Origin: Conus ventricosus
Lineage: Eukaryota; Mollusca; Gastropoda; Neogastropoda; Conidae
Length of the DNA: 64,000 nucleotides
Direction: 5' to 3'
NCBI GenBank assembly: GCA_018398815.1
Contig: CM031601.1
Coordinates: 30,053,831 to 30,117,830 of the forward strand
Part shown: piece after piece, positions 44,498 to 56,193 of the stretch
Layout: the number at the start of each line of letters is the position of its first letter
How positions within the stretch are numbered: position 1 is the stretch's first letter
Made by a program: the position numbers and the translations under genes
Notes under the pieces: model-generated
Told to the model about the DNA's origin: nothing
Databases searched by the model: none
The model's input: only the letters and a program-made list of their open reading frames with translations

Positions 44498-44642
44498 TCC
44501 CTTCCAATGCTAACTGCAAGGGTTGACAGTATATGACTGTATGCTATTATCTGTGTTCAAATAGTGCTTGGTGCTGAGCAGCAACACAATTCCAATAACT
44601 AGGACTAACACTGTGAATGCATGCACAAACTAAACTACGGTA

Positions 44643-44660
44643 ATCCCACTTCTGACACCA
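44643..44660 (-). promoter_or_regulatory. Element A primer-binding site, tRNA-Leu type
   Basis: On the minus strand TGGTGTCAGAAGTGGGAT lies one base after the 5' LTR. This is the complement of the 3' end of eukaryotic tRNA-Leu (…CCCACTTCTGACACCA). Confidence 0.85.
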
Positions 44661-44661
44661 T

Positions 44662-45221
44662 TAAAGTGTTTACTCTACACTTTAGAAGGGTGGCTTAGTG
44701 TGACATGTCTAACTAGTGCGTTAACTATTCCTAGTATTGGGGTTTCTTCTCATGCACACAAACGCATACACACGCACACAGTGCAACTCACCATGCAGTA
44801 CTGGAATGGCGAGTGGGTGGTCAGTCTGTGACGCGCTCTGTCCAAGCCGAGCTTGCAGCTTTCCTCAGAGGGTCAAACGGCTGACGGCGCAACCAGGGAA
44901 GGCGAAGGCCACGTCTGGTTCCGCAGGTATGGTGGTTGGTCTTAGCCGGTGTTGGTCTCCGGACGCCGCACGTCGCTCCCTTAGCTTGAAGAAGAGGACG
45001 GGCGTCCGCAATGGTCAGGTGTAGAAGCTGTCTGGTGACTTGGGTTCTCACTTCGGAAGCTTGCCTCGAGGTGGTCTGCACTCGACGGGGGTGACGAGTA
45101 GAGTGACAGCTTCTTCCCGCCCTGTCGTCTGCTGGTGAGTGAGCACTGCTCATGCGAGGTGCACCTTCCGGTTCGGTGGTGAACCGAGTGCGTATGCGCA
45201 CTACACTCGTGCGTCACTACA
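44662..45221 (-). repeat. Element A 5' LTR
   Basis: 560 bases, partner of 34736-35284. The flanking TAAC (45222-45225) repeats 34732-34735. It should hold the promoter, but I see no clear TATA box to mark. Confidence 0.95.
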
Positions 45222-45225
45222 TAAC

Positions 45226-46626
45226 AACCATTGATGGACGGTGAAGCAGATATTGATTGTGGCCAGCTCATGTTAATTTCAGTCGGTTCAATAAGAGGGT
45301 AATATGAGGTCGCATTTTGTTGAGGACCATAATATGATTCGGGTACAGCTGTGTCTGCGTGAATCATTAAAAGGAATGATGACTGTGCTCAATTTCAGTT
45401 GTAAATAGTAGTAATGCGTTGAAGTTGAGTAACGATTTCAGAGTTGCCCTGCACAGCATTGGAATCGGTTAACTGTGCAGTAGGGCCAAGGCCGATTTGT
45501 GGGTGAGTGGTTTATACCGGGGTAAGTTCATGACCATTCCAAGTTATATGGGTGTCTTTTCACTTTTGTTAGAGTCATGGTTCTCGACGCGAGTGTCATG
45601 CGCGTGCAGACTGTATCTTTGACGTGTGTGTGTGTGTGTGTGTGTGGTGTGTGTGTGTGTGTGTGAATGAACAAGCGCACCAGGTTTTCTGTAAAGCAAG
45701 TGACGGTCATCACACGTACGGGGATATATATAAAATTGTGACAGGACAGGGTTGGAAGGAAGATACCTTAGGTTGTGGGGAGGGAGCTCTTTCATGAATT
45801 TTAGTAGTCAGAAAGAAGGGAGAGGTAAAGTTTAAGGTGAGTGGCTAGTAGTCGGTAAGATAAAGAATGGATGGTGTGCAGCATGTAATATTGTATGAAG
45901 TGTGGTTATGTTGGCATAACAAGGATTAACAACTGGGTTAACTGACAAGAGATGACATGAGAGTGAGGTGCTGGATGGAAATTTTGGCGAGCAAGTCATG
46001 TTTTGATATATGATTATACTTGACAGTGCAAAGAGGGTTAAGAAAGTGAGGGATTGTGGCTGCGAGCCGATTCTCTTGTGTGAATGTGGATACAGTGGTA
46101 AGTTATGTTTTGTAGAGAGATGCTCATTGTTACGTTTTGCGTGAGGACATTTCTTTGTGAAATTATCCATTTCTAGACTACTTAGTCTTTCCTAAGGGGC
46201 CCATGGAGTCCGCGTTGGAGTCGTTTGGGTTAGTTTTCTTTTCTTTTCCGAGATTTGGGTGTGATACCTTATTTCATATGTAATAACGTGGATTGGCTCG
46301 GGGAGAATATTGCTTTGCTGCTGTGGTAAGGGTTGGCAGGAAATGGGTCTGATGACCCCAAAGCGAGCAACGGGTTGCGGGGTGTATTCGAAATTTAAGG
46401 AGTCACTCTCATGCCCAAGTGGGAAGTAAGTACGGGAGATGGAGAGTTGAATCTTTACCAAGTAGCCTATGTGCCGTGATGACTCGGGTAGTAGCAACAC
46501 TACAGTAGTGGCCAACAGTTGTTCCAGCAGGTATCCTGCTTCCTTGCCGAGGCTGGGGCCAGATCACCGCAGTCTGCTGCCACGTGCTGGCAGGTGAGCG
46601 GCGGCTTTTCTGTTACCTGCTGCTTT
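45226..46626. other. Right flank of element A, (GT)n, no gene
   Basis: (GT)n lies at 45629-45664. The plus strand continues the G/T skew of the left flank. No frames are supported. Confidence 0.5.
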
Positions 46627-46760
46627 TCCAGGAGGGGGAGACCACCCAGGCCGTCTGCCGTCTGTGAGGCAGTTCTCCTCCTGCTTCCTGTGCTCTTCTG
46701 GGAGGGGAAGTCCACCCAGGCCGTCTGCCGTCGGTGAGGCAGTTCTCCAGCCACCTGTTC
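46627..46760 (+). repeat. 69-base tandem repeat, two units
   Basis: Both units contain 'ccacccaggccgtctgccgt' and 'gtgaggcagttctcc'. They begin near 46627 and 46696. Confidence 0.85.
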
Positions 46761-46911
46761 CTCTTTCCCAGGAGGGAAGAACCGCCCTGTTCAGGCGCCT
46801 TGTGAGGGAGTGCTGCGCCAGGCCTTCCTTCACACTCAGTTCAGGCAGAGCCTTCAGGGGTTCCTTCAAGAGATGGGCCCGTTGTGAGGGGGCCGTGTGA
46901 GTGTTCCGTGG

Positions 46912-47082
46912 GGAGGAGTCATCTTACGTGAGACCACGGACAGCGCTGAGGAGCAGGGTCTTCCGTGGAGGAGTCAGCCTGCGAGGGGCCACGGACCGCA
47001 CCGAGGGGCAGGGTCTCCCGGGGAAGTGTCAGCCTGCGATGGGCCACGAACAGTGCCGATGAGCAGTGTTTTCCGGGGAGGA
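46912..47082 (+). repeat. 57-base GC-rich tandem repeat, three units
   Basis: Units at 46912, 46969 and 47026 share 'ggagtcagcctgcgag', 'ggccacggac' and 'gagcagggtcttccg'. The period is a multiple of three, but I find no coding evidence. Confidence 0.9.
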
Positions 47083-48186
47083 AGGGTTGTCCAATTTTGT
47101 AGTAGGAAGGGGGTGTAACGATAGGCAGTAGGGTAAGGGGGCGTCAGCTGCTGCCTCCTTTAGGGATGTAGTGGCCAGCACGGGATACGGTACCTGTTGT
47201 TGCCTCCCCTAGGGACGAGCGACCGGTGTGGTAGTGGTCCGGGTCAAAAAAGAAGGGTGGGTCCCGCGGATAGGGGTGGATGGTGGTAGTTTAGAGATTA
47301 GAGTCCCTTGGGTTTGTCCTTGTCCCTAGTAGTTAGCCACCACGGGTGCGGGCTATCGCTGCGCCCCCAGGTTGCAGTGATATACCGCAACTGGTGTCTT
47401 AGGATAGGTTAGAGTTCCCCAGGTCGTAGCAGGGTAGGGTCGGTCAGCGGGGAGTGGGATACCGGTGTGCGGTTGTGGATGGACGTGAGTGGTGGCGCCA
47501 TAGAGTGTGTGAAATAGAGAAGTGTGCATGATTGTAAAGCTGTGTTAGTGTGCTGTGTTGTCTGACCTAGTGTGTGATAGGCGTGGGTAGGGGTAGCAGG
47601 GCCGTCAGTTTAGCGACCGTGACAGAAGCCGTCCAAAACAAAAGATAATTTATATAAATGTGTTATGTTGCACATTTTGAACATGATTATATTTAGGCCT
47701 TATGTGCCTTAAAACGAGCGTAATGAAAGACAACCCATTTTGAACGTTAAGTTCTGCATTTTTTCAGCGTTGTTTATTTCATTAAACTAGGTAAAAGCTT
47801 TAAAAAGAAAATGGATGATCCTTTCAACCAAATACTATGTTGATTAATTTCAAATCACGGCTTCCTTGGAGCTTTGAATGCATTAAAAGGACTGTAGTAA
47901 AACAAAGCCAAATGAGGCCTGAAGCTCTGCATTATGGCCTCTGATAACTTCTGGGTTACTTGGGACTGAAATGGGTTACTTTGACTCGTTTGTAAATTCA
48001 TGATTTTAAGTACCCAAGAAGCACTGCCATTAAAGCAAGATAACTGAAATCAACCTTGAATGAAGTAAAATTAGTGAAGGAGGTAGGGCTGCATTTCTTA
48101 GGGGTTCTAACTTACCCAATCTTCCCCTACTTTCGTTGTGCTGAATGTCGTAGGCCTACGATATTGATAAAAACATCACATTTCAC
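47083..48186. other. Spacer, no recognised feature
   Basis: G-rich to about 47640, then AT-rich. The change of composition near 47640 ('gaccgtgacag') is abrupt and may be the edge of an older insertion. Confidence 0.45.
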
Positions 48187-48373
48187 AGCAACACACATAC
48201 ACACACACACACACTACAACGCCGCGCGCGCGCGTCGCGACACACACACACCACACAACACCCGGGCGCGCGCNNNNNNNNNNNNNNNNNNNNNNNNNNN
48301 NNNNNNNNNNNNNNNNNNNNNNNNNNNNNNNNNNNNNNNNNNNNNNNNNNNNNNNNNNNNNNNNNNNNNNNNN
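48187..48373. other. (CA)n/(CG)n tract ending in an assembly gap (100 N)
   Basis: (CA)n and GCGCGC runs precede exactly 100 N at 48274-48373. The gap probably results from the simple repeat. Confidence 0.95.
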
Positions 48374-48445
48374 TGCAACAATACTTAAATCAAAACCTAA
48401 GAGATGTAAAAATTAGATCAGTTGATCGTATTTGAGAATACGCAC

Positions 48446-48946
48446 TGAAACAATTCAGTAAAATGTTTGATGTATGTGTGGAAACGCATGTGTTTCACAT
48501 TTGTTAATTCATTGCCCAAAACAAAGAACTTGATTATCATGGCTGGTGGTAATACTTCCGATAGATCGACGTCATCACTCTCTAAAATGTTGAATGATTA
48601 TTATTTTCTCAGATTAGTTAGTCAAAGTTTCTTGCAGAGTCCAGTTGGCATTTTACTTTAACTGGTTTTATCTAGGGTGTTTTTTTTTTTTTTTTTTTGA
48701 ATAAGCTTACGTAGTAGTATTCAAAGTTCTACACGCTTTTCCCCTATCCCTCCCCCAATCTTTTCATAAGCACACATTCGCATACCACACACACCATTAA
48801 CACGTCTGATATCACTTTTAGTGAGAAGACGTTAAATTGAGGAACAACAACAACAACACACACACAAGCACAAGCACACACACACACACAAGCACACACA
48901 CACACACACATGCACACACATGCACACACCACACACACACTCTCTC
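48446..48946 (-). repeat. Dispersed repeat X, copy 2, with its (CA)n edge
   Basis: Inverted partner of 4611-5032. The repeat proper ends at about 48852 and (CA)n-rich sequence follows to 48946. It differs from copy 1 by substitutions and a T-run at 48679-48700. Confidence 0.75.
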
Positions 48947-48989
48947 ATTTTTCATCATCATCATCATGTACTTGTAATGTTATTGAAGA

Positions 48990-49690
48990 GAAGACAGTGG
49001 GGTGTGAGAGGTAGTGAGGAAAGATGGGAGAAAGAGAAAGAGAAAACTTGTAAAACATTTACCAGGAATCGTTTCCTTGGCATGATTGAACTGAAGACTG
49101 TTGTGCCATACAACACTTTTTTTGACCAGTACAGTTCTATGGTTGGCAGTCTTACAAAGTTCAGACTGACGAGTGCCATACCGTCTTCCTCTGCCACACT
49201 CTCTCACACTGGACCCTCGCCGTTGTCCTAAACCCCTTCCCCTTCCTTGACTCCCACACTGACCTCTCACAGGAGGGGGGAGGGGCGGGGGCAGTCGACA
49301 TGGACGGAATCGGCTCATCACTCTCCGATTCTGCCGCACTTGTCTTGGTGTCGCTTGGTTCGAAATCAGGATCAGTTTCGTCATCAACATCAATCTCCAA
49401 TCACAGAGAGTGGTGTTGATTGTGATCACTTTCTTCCTCCTCCAAATTGTTTCCTTTCACTTCTCAGAAGTCTTCGTCATTGCTTTCGCGGTCTTGAATA
49501 ACTTCTTGAACCACTTCAAGAGCATTATAACGCTTGAAAATGGGACGCATGGACGAACTGCCTGCTTGACTCGCCATCTTGAACTGAGAATGACTCGGCC
49601 GAAAATTGCTGAAGTTCACGGTCTGAACACAGCGTGTAGCGGTCCGTCAGCGACCCGTGTAAGGGATGGAACTTTACTTTAGGGTCCCTA
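48990..49690 (-). pseudogene. PiggyBac-like (PGBD4-type) transposase fragment
   Basis: On the minus strand a start at 49577 opens MASQAGSSSMRPIF, followed by an acidic DETDPDFEPSD stretch, both typical of piggyBac-like N-termini. After a deletion comes FVRLPTIELYWSKK and TVFSSIMPRKRFL (about 49045-49160), the conserved 'iRLPs.edYWs...lf.t.iFssiMsR.RFl' block. Stops and a missing centre make it dead. The catalytic Asp region is absent. The sequence near 49650 has CCCTTACACGGG, which could be the terminal repeat, but no TTAA is adjacent. Confidence 0.8.
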
Positions 49691-49787
49691 CAACAGTTCA
49701 GACCATTTTTTCTTCTTCCCTCCCTTCTTTAAATCCCCGAATTTTGATGATGAAAATACCTCGAACGGTGTTCGATGTGCTACACAG

Positions 49788-50791
49788 TGTCACACTGTCA
49801 CTTTTGCACACACGCATTCATGACAGCATTTACTCCATACACACACGCAATCTTTCCAATCAACCAAAAGGCGCACTACCGAATGTTTTTTCTTCTCCCC
49901 TCTCCTTCGGGGAAAACAGTGTACTAAATCACATCAAACAATTTATAAACAGATTTTATACATGTATCTCTCTTTCCTTTTCTCCGAGAGAGAAACTAAT
50001 TCACTCAAGGTTCTATAAAGTCATGGCCTTCACATCACATTAGCCCAAGATCCAGACCAGGAGAATAAATAATTCTTGCAATCATGATGCCATGCCTGCA
50101 TCAGATATATGACTCGCCCCTATCTGTCATGATTCCCTGTCTCTCACAGAAATCGTGTCGCCCTCTTGAATTCTCCCGTCACTGGAGATATGATGAGTTC
50201 CGACTCCTCTCCCTGGAGTCTTTTTTGCTGGGGCTGAACTACCGGTGTGTTCCCCACACCATGGCCATCTTTAACCACCTCACGGGGTGAAGAGTGAAAG
50301 GTGAAGGGTGAAGGGCTGAAATACGAATAAGGTTCGTGTAAGTAACCTGCTTCCCAGGTCAACATATTCTTTCTTTCTCTTTTCTTTAGGTTTTCCCCTG
50401 TAGCTTTCCCCAACTATCTATGGCTCACCTGGTAATGACTGGTCAGCAGTGAGGACCAGCGTCCTGACAGGTTTGAGTCTCTAGGCCATCTGCTGGGCTA
50501 AAACTGATTCTTTCCTCCCTCCTCCAAGTGAGTGCATACTCAGTGTTCAAAACACATGACCAGCACCTTACCAGCCCTTATTAAAATATCTCTCAGTCGT
50601 CACTTTCACCCAATGACCACTGTTGTTTAATCAATGAGTAAATCTCACAATTATTTGGGGACGCCCGCTACGCTAGTCAAGCCACATGAATATTCTTCCT
50701 TTTTAGTTGTGGCATGGGGAAATGATTCATATCACTAAACTACATGTGATGGAGCGTCACATGCCTTGATGTGAGGCTACGTCACATGACA
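49788..50791 (-). repeat. Element B 3' LTR
   Basis: 1004 bases, matching 57367-58360 apart from scattered changes and a roughly 15-base insertion near 49830. The termini are TG...CA. A purine-rich tract on the minus strand (ccccaggatgggggg, 50792-50806) adjoins it as the polypurine tract. Confidence 0.95.
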
Positions 50792-50806
50792 CCCCCCATC
50801 CTGGGG

Positions 50807-51233
50807 TGAAAAAATTTTCTCCAGAAAGTTTTTTTTTAAAGGATATACAACTTCACTTAAAACACATCTTCAGCCACGAATCTCAAAATGTGTATCCATC
50901 ACACATGATTCACCAAATTAATAATCAACGTATAGAATCAATCATCATGATCCATCATAAATAGCATATTTCAAACTTTCAGTCTTTCTAAAAAAAAAAG
51001 AAATTCATAATTGATCACCACATCTCACAAAATACATTTCACAAATTACATGGACAAAACAATTAGGGATATTAACAATTCAAAGTACAAATTGTGTTTA
51101 TATATTAAGATGTGAAGCACATTTTTTCCCTTGATCTTTGTCTCACATCATATGTTTCAAAACCCTCATGAAAATGAGAATATTTCTAAGTGTAAATTTT
51201 CTCAATAGACATGTAAACAAAATAAACATAGTT
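50807..51233. other. Element B interior, AT-rich, no coding signal
   Basis: No integrase or other motif on either strand. Confidence 0.5.
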
Positions 51234-51830
51234 CAGAGCTTACTCTAGAGTGCGGGATTTGTACAATCCCCCGAAAATCTGTTCCTTCCCGCAATTATCG
51301 AGTCTTAACACGGGCAGACTCCCGCACAGTTGCAGGACTGCCTGCCCTGTTCACTGATCATTGCGGGCGCTCATTTGTCGTCTGCTTGAAAAACTGAAAC
51401 TAGAACTGAGCAGGAGCGAACGATTTCTTGATATTTCATTGGCTGTTAGTGTAAATCAACCAATCGGCAGCGTTGATCTCCTCCTTCTTGATCACCGACG
51501 AGAAGTTGCGAGAGTTTAAGACGCCATATTGGGTATTTTCCAAAATGAAGCGTGCACCCACCCTGTGTGACTTCGACTTTCGTGGAAGAAAAGTGAAAAA
51601 AAAAGATTCTGTGTCATGCGAGGGTTGAGAAGATCATGAAAGAAACCGCGACTACATCCAAAAGCTTGGAGAAGCAGCCCGAAAAGAGTGCCAGTGCAAG
51701 GGAACACCGGTTTCAAGACGATTGGCTTAAGAAGTGGCCTGGGGGGGGGGGGGGGGGGGAGTCCCCCCCCCCCCTTCTTTTTTTATGAGGGCGGATTGCC
51801 CCCTTTTTGAAAATCCTAGGTTAAGCTCTG
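51234..51830 (+). mobile_element. Nested hAT-like element, copy 1
   Basis: Starts CAGAGCTTACTCTAG and ends CTAGGTTAAGCTCTG, short inverted ends. ATAGTT directly flanks both sides (51228-51233, 51831-51836). The left 480 bases also occur at 63663-64000, so it is a repeat family. An ATG at 51545 opens MKRAPTLCDFDFRGRK, and a later frame has DDWLKKW, reminiscent of the N-terminus of ZBED/KIAA1586-type hAT proteins. That is tentative. Poly-G and poly-C runs at 51741-51774 mark a deletion junction. Confidence 0.65.
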
Positions 51831-51836
51831 ATAGTT

Positions 51837-52430
51837 TAAACAGTTTTTCCCCCACATGTAATGTTATAGTCCATTGAAAAGTGAAACATATTTTCCATTG
51901 TTGACAATGAACTAATGAAAACAATAGGTTTGTCTCACTGCACAATCAAAACATGTGTATATACATTTCTAAAGAGTTATTTGCTCATCACACATACATA
52001 TATATTCATCTTCACAAGCAAGTTAGACATAAATAGTACATGATGATTTTTTCATTGTTTACCAAAGAATAAAGCAAAGAATAAATGTGTAATACATCAA
52101 CATCAAGTAGTTTTTTTCTTGTAAAACATATAGTCACTTCAACAAGCAAATTAAGCATAAATACCACTTGATTTAAATAGTAGCATACAATGCACTGTCA
52201 AATGTGAGCACATCGAAATCATAAAAAAAGACAAAAAAAAAGGAATAGTCTTTTCCCTTGAAGACAGTTACATTTGCCCATGAATATTTCTACACGGGGA
52301 CAATAAATCTGCCATGACAATTTTGTTTTCCCAGGCACTGGTTCCAATGGTAAATTGAATTTCTGCAGTGCAAAGCCACCTTAATAATCTGCTGTTTTTT
52401 TAGTCTTTGTTTGATTGCAAGAACGTCAAT
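51837..52430. other. Element B interior, AT-rich, no coding signal
   Basis: This is where integrase is expected. I see only stops and A/T-rich sequence. Confidence 0.5.
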
Positions 52431-52486
52431 GGCCTGTGGTCAGTCTGTAACCGAAACTTTCTTCCAGTCAAGAACCTGGCGAATTC

Positions 52487-53305
52487 TCACATGCCCATAA
52501 AATTTCCCAAGCACTCTCTCTCAATAGTGGAGTATTTCTCCTGTGTCTTTGAGAATTTTTTACTGGCGTATTGCACGGGATGTAACAAAGCACTTTTTTC
52601 CTGCAAAAGTACCGCTCCCATTCCTTTAGAACTGGCATCGGTTCTCAAAATAAAGTCTTCTGAGAGGGAGGGTAACAAAGAACAGGAAATGAGTTGAGGG
52701 TGTTCTGAACATTTCCAAAGCCTCTGGCACTCATCAGACCACACAGTACTTTTGTTCTTCGTCCCTTTCATCAGTTCAGTCAAAGGGGCCGTCAGGGACA
52801 CAAAGTGGGGTACATATCGTCTTAAGTAAGACAATAATCCGATGAGTGACCTGATCGGTTTCTTTGTAGTGGGTTTGTGTAAGGATAAAATTTTTCCACT
52901 TTCTTTCTTCTGGCATCATTTTTCCCACTAAAATAGTGTTGGACCCAAAAACTCGAGAGTTTGAAAACCCGGCACAAATTTTGGATGGTCTCACAGTCGG
53001 ACCAAAATTTCTGAGTCTGGAAAAAACTTTCTGTAAGTTAGAAAGGAGGTCACTCCATGACTTTGCAGCCAAAAAATGTCGTAAAAAAAACTGACTGCAC
53101 CACATTCATGGAGTTTCAGGGTCGCATCATTTGGCCAAAAGAAGCTGGGGCATTTTGCAAACGAATGGCATTTTCGTCCATTGGAAAAAGACCAAAAGGT
53201 GTTTGAAATGCGGGTCTTTTCCTTGTCAGCTTCAGCCATTGGAATCTGCCAGTATCCTTTAGTCAAGTCTACTTTCACAAAATAATTTCCTTCTGAGAGC
53301 TGCAC
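52487..53305 (-). pseudogene. Element B reverse transcriptase and RNase H remnants
   Basis: YFVKVDLTKGYWQIPM (first catalytic Asp, about 53265-53290), then degenerate sequence where the YxDD box should be. Further along come SYLRRYVPHFVSLTAPLTEL (52834) and the RNase H block DFILRTDASSKGMGAVLLQ followed by VQYASKKFSKTQEKYSTIE. This is the Ty3 order. The YxDD region reads FFYDIFW in the best frame, so the enzyme is dead. Confidence 0.9.
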
Positions 53306-53547
53306 AGAAGTTCTTCACTGTCTGGGATGGGCTCGTCATTGAAAAACAGTGATCTTGTTTAATTTCCTGTAATCAATGCAGACCGCACCGAGCCATCAGG
53401 TTTGTCCCAATACAACTGGTGAGCTGTACGGAGTGTAGAAGGTTCTATGCCCTTTAAATCCGCATTACTTTGATTTCTCTCTCGACAACTCTTTTTTTGC
53501 AAAAGGGAAAGGGGGGGTACGGTCTGGTTCGCATAGTATTTCAGTAG

Positions 53548-53778
53548 TTAATGAATACTATGGGGTTCAATACCAGTCACTGTACCTGGGTATCTGTCAA
53601 CACATCCGGGGAAGTCTTTCAAAATTTCTTTGAGCTGTTCTGTTGACTTGCAGACAAATCTTTTCGACAGAACCACATCATCATAGGTTTCACCTTGATA
53701 GACAGGTAGGAAGGGGTAAAACTCATCTGCGTGGTAGATGTTAACACTCCCACATTTGCTGTTTTCACAACCTTTCAT
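53548..53778 (-). pseudogene. Element B segment between protease and RT
   Basis: STEQLKEILKDFPGCVDRYP followed by GTVTGIEPHSI matches the 'L..l..fpdvfsd.PG.T..ieH.I' stretch that precedes RT in Ty3 polyproteins. Confidence 0.7.
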
Positions 53779-53947
53779 CTGTCTTGTACGTTACTTGGGT
53801 ACAAAATCATCACTGATAATATTTTGTCATGTTGACATCAGTTTTTGACATAGGACATATCCATTAACGATTGGTTGTGGTCTCATTTGTACGTTCAACA
53901 TACTTCTTCAAATGTTCACATGAAATACCTTTCAGTGTTTGCCATTT

Positions 53948-54880
53948 TTATCTTATAATTAACTGCAGAAAGTTTTTCGACCACCTGAAAAGGACCCTTC
54001 CACATAACACGAAACTTGTTATGTTCATCAGTGAGTAGTACAAGGACTTTTCCCCCACACTGAAGGAACGTGCCTTTGCTTTTCTCTCTGCAAAGACCTT
54101 GGATACATCTTTTTTTCTATCAGCTGACTGTTTGTCCATTGGTATGTCAGTGACAGTCTGTTTTGCAGTAGAAAGTATTGTCGTCAGCGTCTTGTCTTTT
54201 CCCCGCATTTCTTTTAGATCATCTGGGGTAATCTGGAGTTCATCCCTTTTGAGACCCTTTTTGCGGCTTTTTTTCCTTTCCCTGCTCTATGATTGTTGAT
54301 TGGTACTCACAAGACAAGGAATGAACGATCCCCCAGCACCACCCTGTACTGTGGCGACACCTGGCAAATTGCCAAGATCAAGTCGCAGACTGGGGTTATC
54401 GATAACACAGGCGGTAAGAAATCCCGGGTAGTACGGGTGTATTTGACCGAAATTTTCGCCAGCGGAACGTTTCAATTTTTGCCTCCAAACGACCCTTTCA
54501 CTTTTGGACGGGTTGGGGATACTGGTTTTGAAGCACGAAAGATTTTCTTACACCAGCAGTGGTGCACCCGTGTCTCTCAAAAAAACCCAAGCCTGCAATC
54601 CGTTGATGGCTCCGTTTTCTAACCCCGTCCATCAACCGATTGATGTGGTGCCAAAAAGGCCCTTTTTCACAGTCAGTGGAGACTAATGCGGATTTTTATC
54701 ATTTGGTTTGAAAGGGCAATTGTTTTTCAAATGGAACTTGCCATCAACAAAGAAAACATGCATTGTCTGATCGGCAGCTGACTGATTTTGTGAACTTCGG
54801 TTCTGTCCACGAAAATGGCCCAAAAGGTCTGCCCCAGTGGTCGTTTTTCCACGACCTCGGAACGTTTGCTGAGGGGGCAA
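53948..54880 (-). pseudogene. Element B protease region and degenerate zinc knuckle
   Basis: At about 54715-54790 the minus strand has GKFHLKNNCPFK, preceded in another frame by CFLC: a CCHC knuckle broken by a frameshift. Gly/Arg/Gln-rich sequence (PPQQTFRGRGK) lies before it. I could not see a clear D-T/S-G protease triad downstream. Confidence 0.55.
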
Positions 54881-55400
54881 CGGGTTTTTCGGCGGTTTAG
54901 TTACTGGTACTGACGAAAGTCACTCGAACGCGGAAAGATCCTGTCGTTCCTAGGATAGGTATATCCTTGAGGACTCAGAAATGCCCACGATTTTCCTTTC
55001 CTGTAATTTCCCCGTCCCGATGGGATTGTACTGCGCATGAGACTCAAAGATGGAAAAATTCTCCTTTCCTAGCCACGCCTTATCTGGGTGAGCGATACAA
55101 TACTGATCAGCCATCTGACACATTTCCTCAACGCTTTAAATTGCCTTTCTTTAAAAGGAAAGTGGCCAGTCTTTGCTCACGCTCTGGAAAAGTTGTTCTC
55201 TAAGAAGGAGATCTCGCAGTGATTGAAAAGTTTTGTTCGTTTTTGATAAATTGATCCATCATCTAAACAATGACTCATACGGATTTAAAAAAGACGGAAA
55301 CGATTCTCCTTTGTCAGGGCCCACAGAATGGAAACGTTCGCGAAACGATCGGCAGAAACATTGAAATTTCTTGAGGAGTTCTTCTTCAATTGATCCCAAG

Positions 55401-55670
55401 TTAAATTTGTTTCAACGCGAGGGTGTGGTACAGTGCCAAAAGGGTATCCTTAAACAACGACGCAATATACAATGCCCACTTTTCCTTTGGCCAACCACAA
55501 GACGTTGCGTGACTTTCAAATCGGAAAAGAAAACTATCGATGTCATCGTTTTTTCTCGAAAGGCGGTAACTTTGGAATTTTATGCTGATTTTGATTGAGG
55601 CGCGCTTGCGGAACCGACTGGTGGGCTGGTGGAGGTTCTCTCGATGCCTGTAATCTTTTAATTTTAGCAT
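55401..55670 (-). CDS. Element B gag fragment
   Basis: DDIDSFLFRFESHATSCGWP and KEKWALYIASLFKDTLLALY resemble the capsid motif 'i..fl.rFe..a...gw....wa..la..L.g.Al..y' of Ty3 gag. Confidence 0.7.
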   Translation of the reverse strand: MLKLKDYRHRENLHQPTSRFRKRASIKISIKFQSYRLSRKNDDIDSFLFRFESHATSCGWPKEKWALYIASLFKDTLLALYHTLALKQI

Positions 55671-55699
55671 CGGTCTCTATTTCTAACTGCCTGGAACTT

Positions 55700-56162
55700 A
55701 ATTGACGTTCTTTATCTTCAGATTCATCAGTATTCTTTTTTCTTCAATTTCAGATTCCCTCTGTAGTTTTCTTTTCTTCTCTCTCTCTTGCCTATCTGCC
55801 CCTATCTATGCATTGTTGCACATAGTTGGTAAGTTTTTCTCCATCAAAACCAAGCGTTCCGCTTGTTGAAAAATTTTCTATCAAAATCATCCCTAATGAA
55901 CCGTCAACAGATATAAAACAAAAACAATTTTCTAAGTATGAATAAATTTAAAGGCGATATATGGATGATGTTATATGTTTCACAAAAACGTAATTTAATA
56001 TATACAAATAAGAATTCAATTTCCGGTTGTAAACAGAAAAAGCTTTACTAAAACGGATAGCTATGAAACCCAAGGAATGTATTTTTCCAAAAGTATTTTG
56101 CTTTCGAAAACAGGTATCAATTTGGAATTTTTTTTTAAATTGAAGTTAAATGCTAATCTTGT

Positions 56163-56193
<31 letters not shown>

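Larger units (their letters stand above)
34736..45221 (-). mobile_element. LTR element A: Ty3-like retrotransposon with PHD and TatD cargo
   Basis: A 10.5-kb element reads right to left. Order on the minus strand: 5' LTR (44662-45221), tRNA-Leu primer site, gag with a helix-hairpin-helix, capsid and CCHC knuckle, aspartic protease, reverse transcriptase, RNase H, a repeat-rich linker, integrase, PHD-like module, small unknown frames, C2H2-like finger, TatD-like hydrolase, polypurine tract, 3' LTR (34736-35284). Gag-protease-RT-RH-IN is the Ty3 order. TAAC (or ATAAC) flanks both ends as a target duplication. Ordinary Ty3 elements are 5-7 kb; the extra 2.6 kb downstream of integrase is the cargo. 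Frames are broken at many places although the LTRs are nearly identical, so the element is young and part of the damage may be assembly error. Confidence 0.93.

Noticed and set aside
46500..46900. Repeat protein from frames over the 69-base units
   Set aside because: Open on both strands only because the unit is GC-rich and a multiple of three; no splice or start context.
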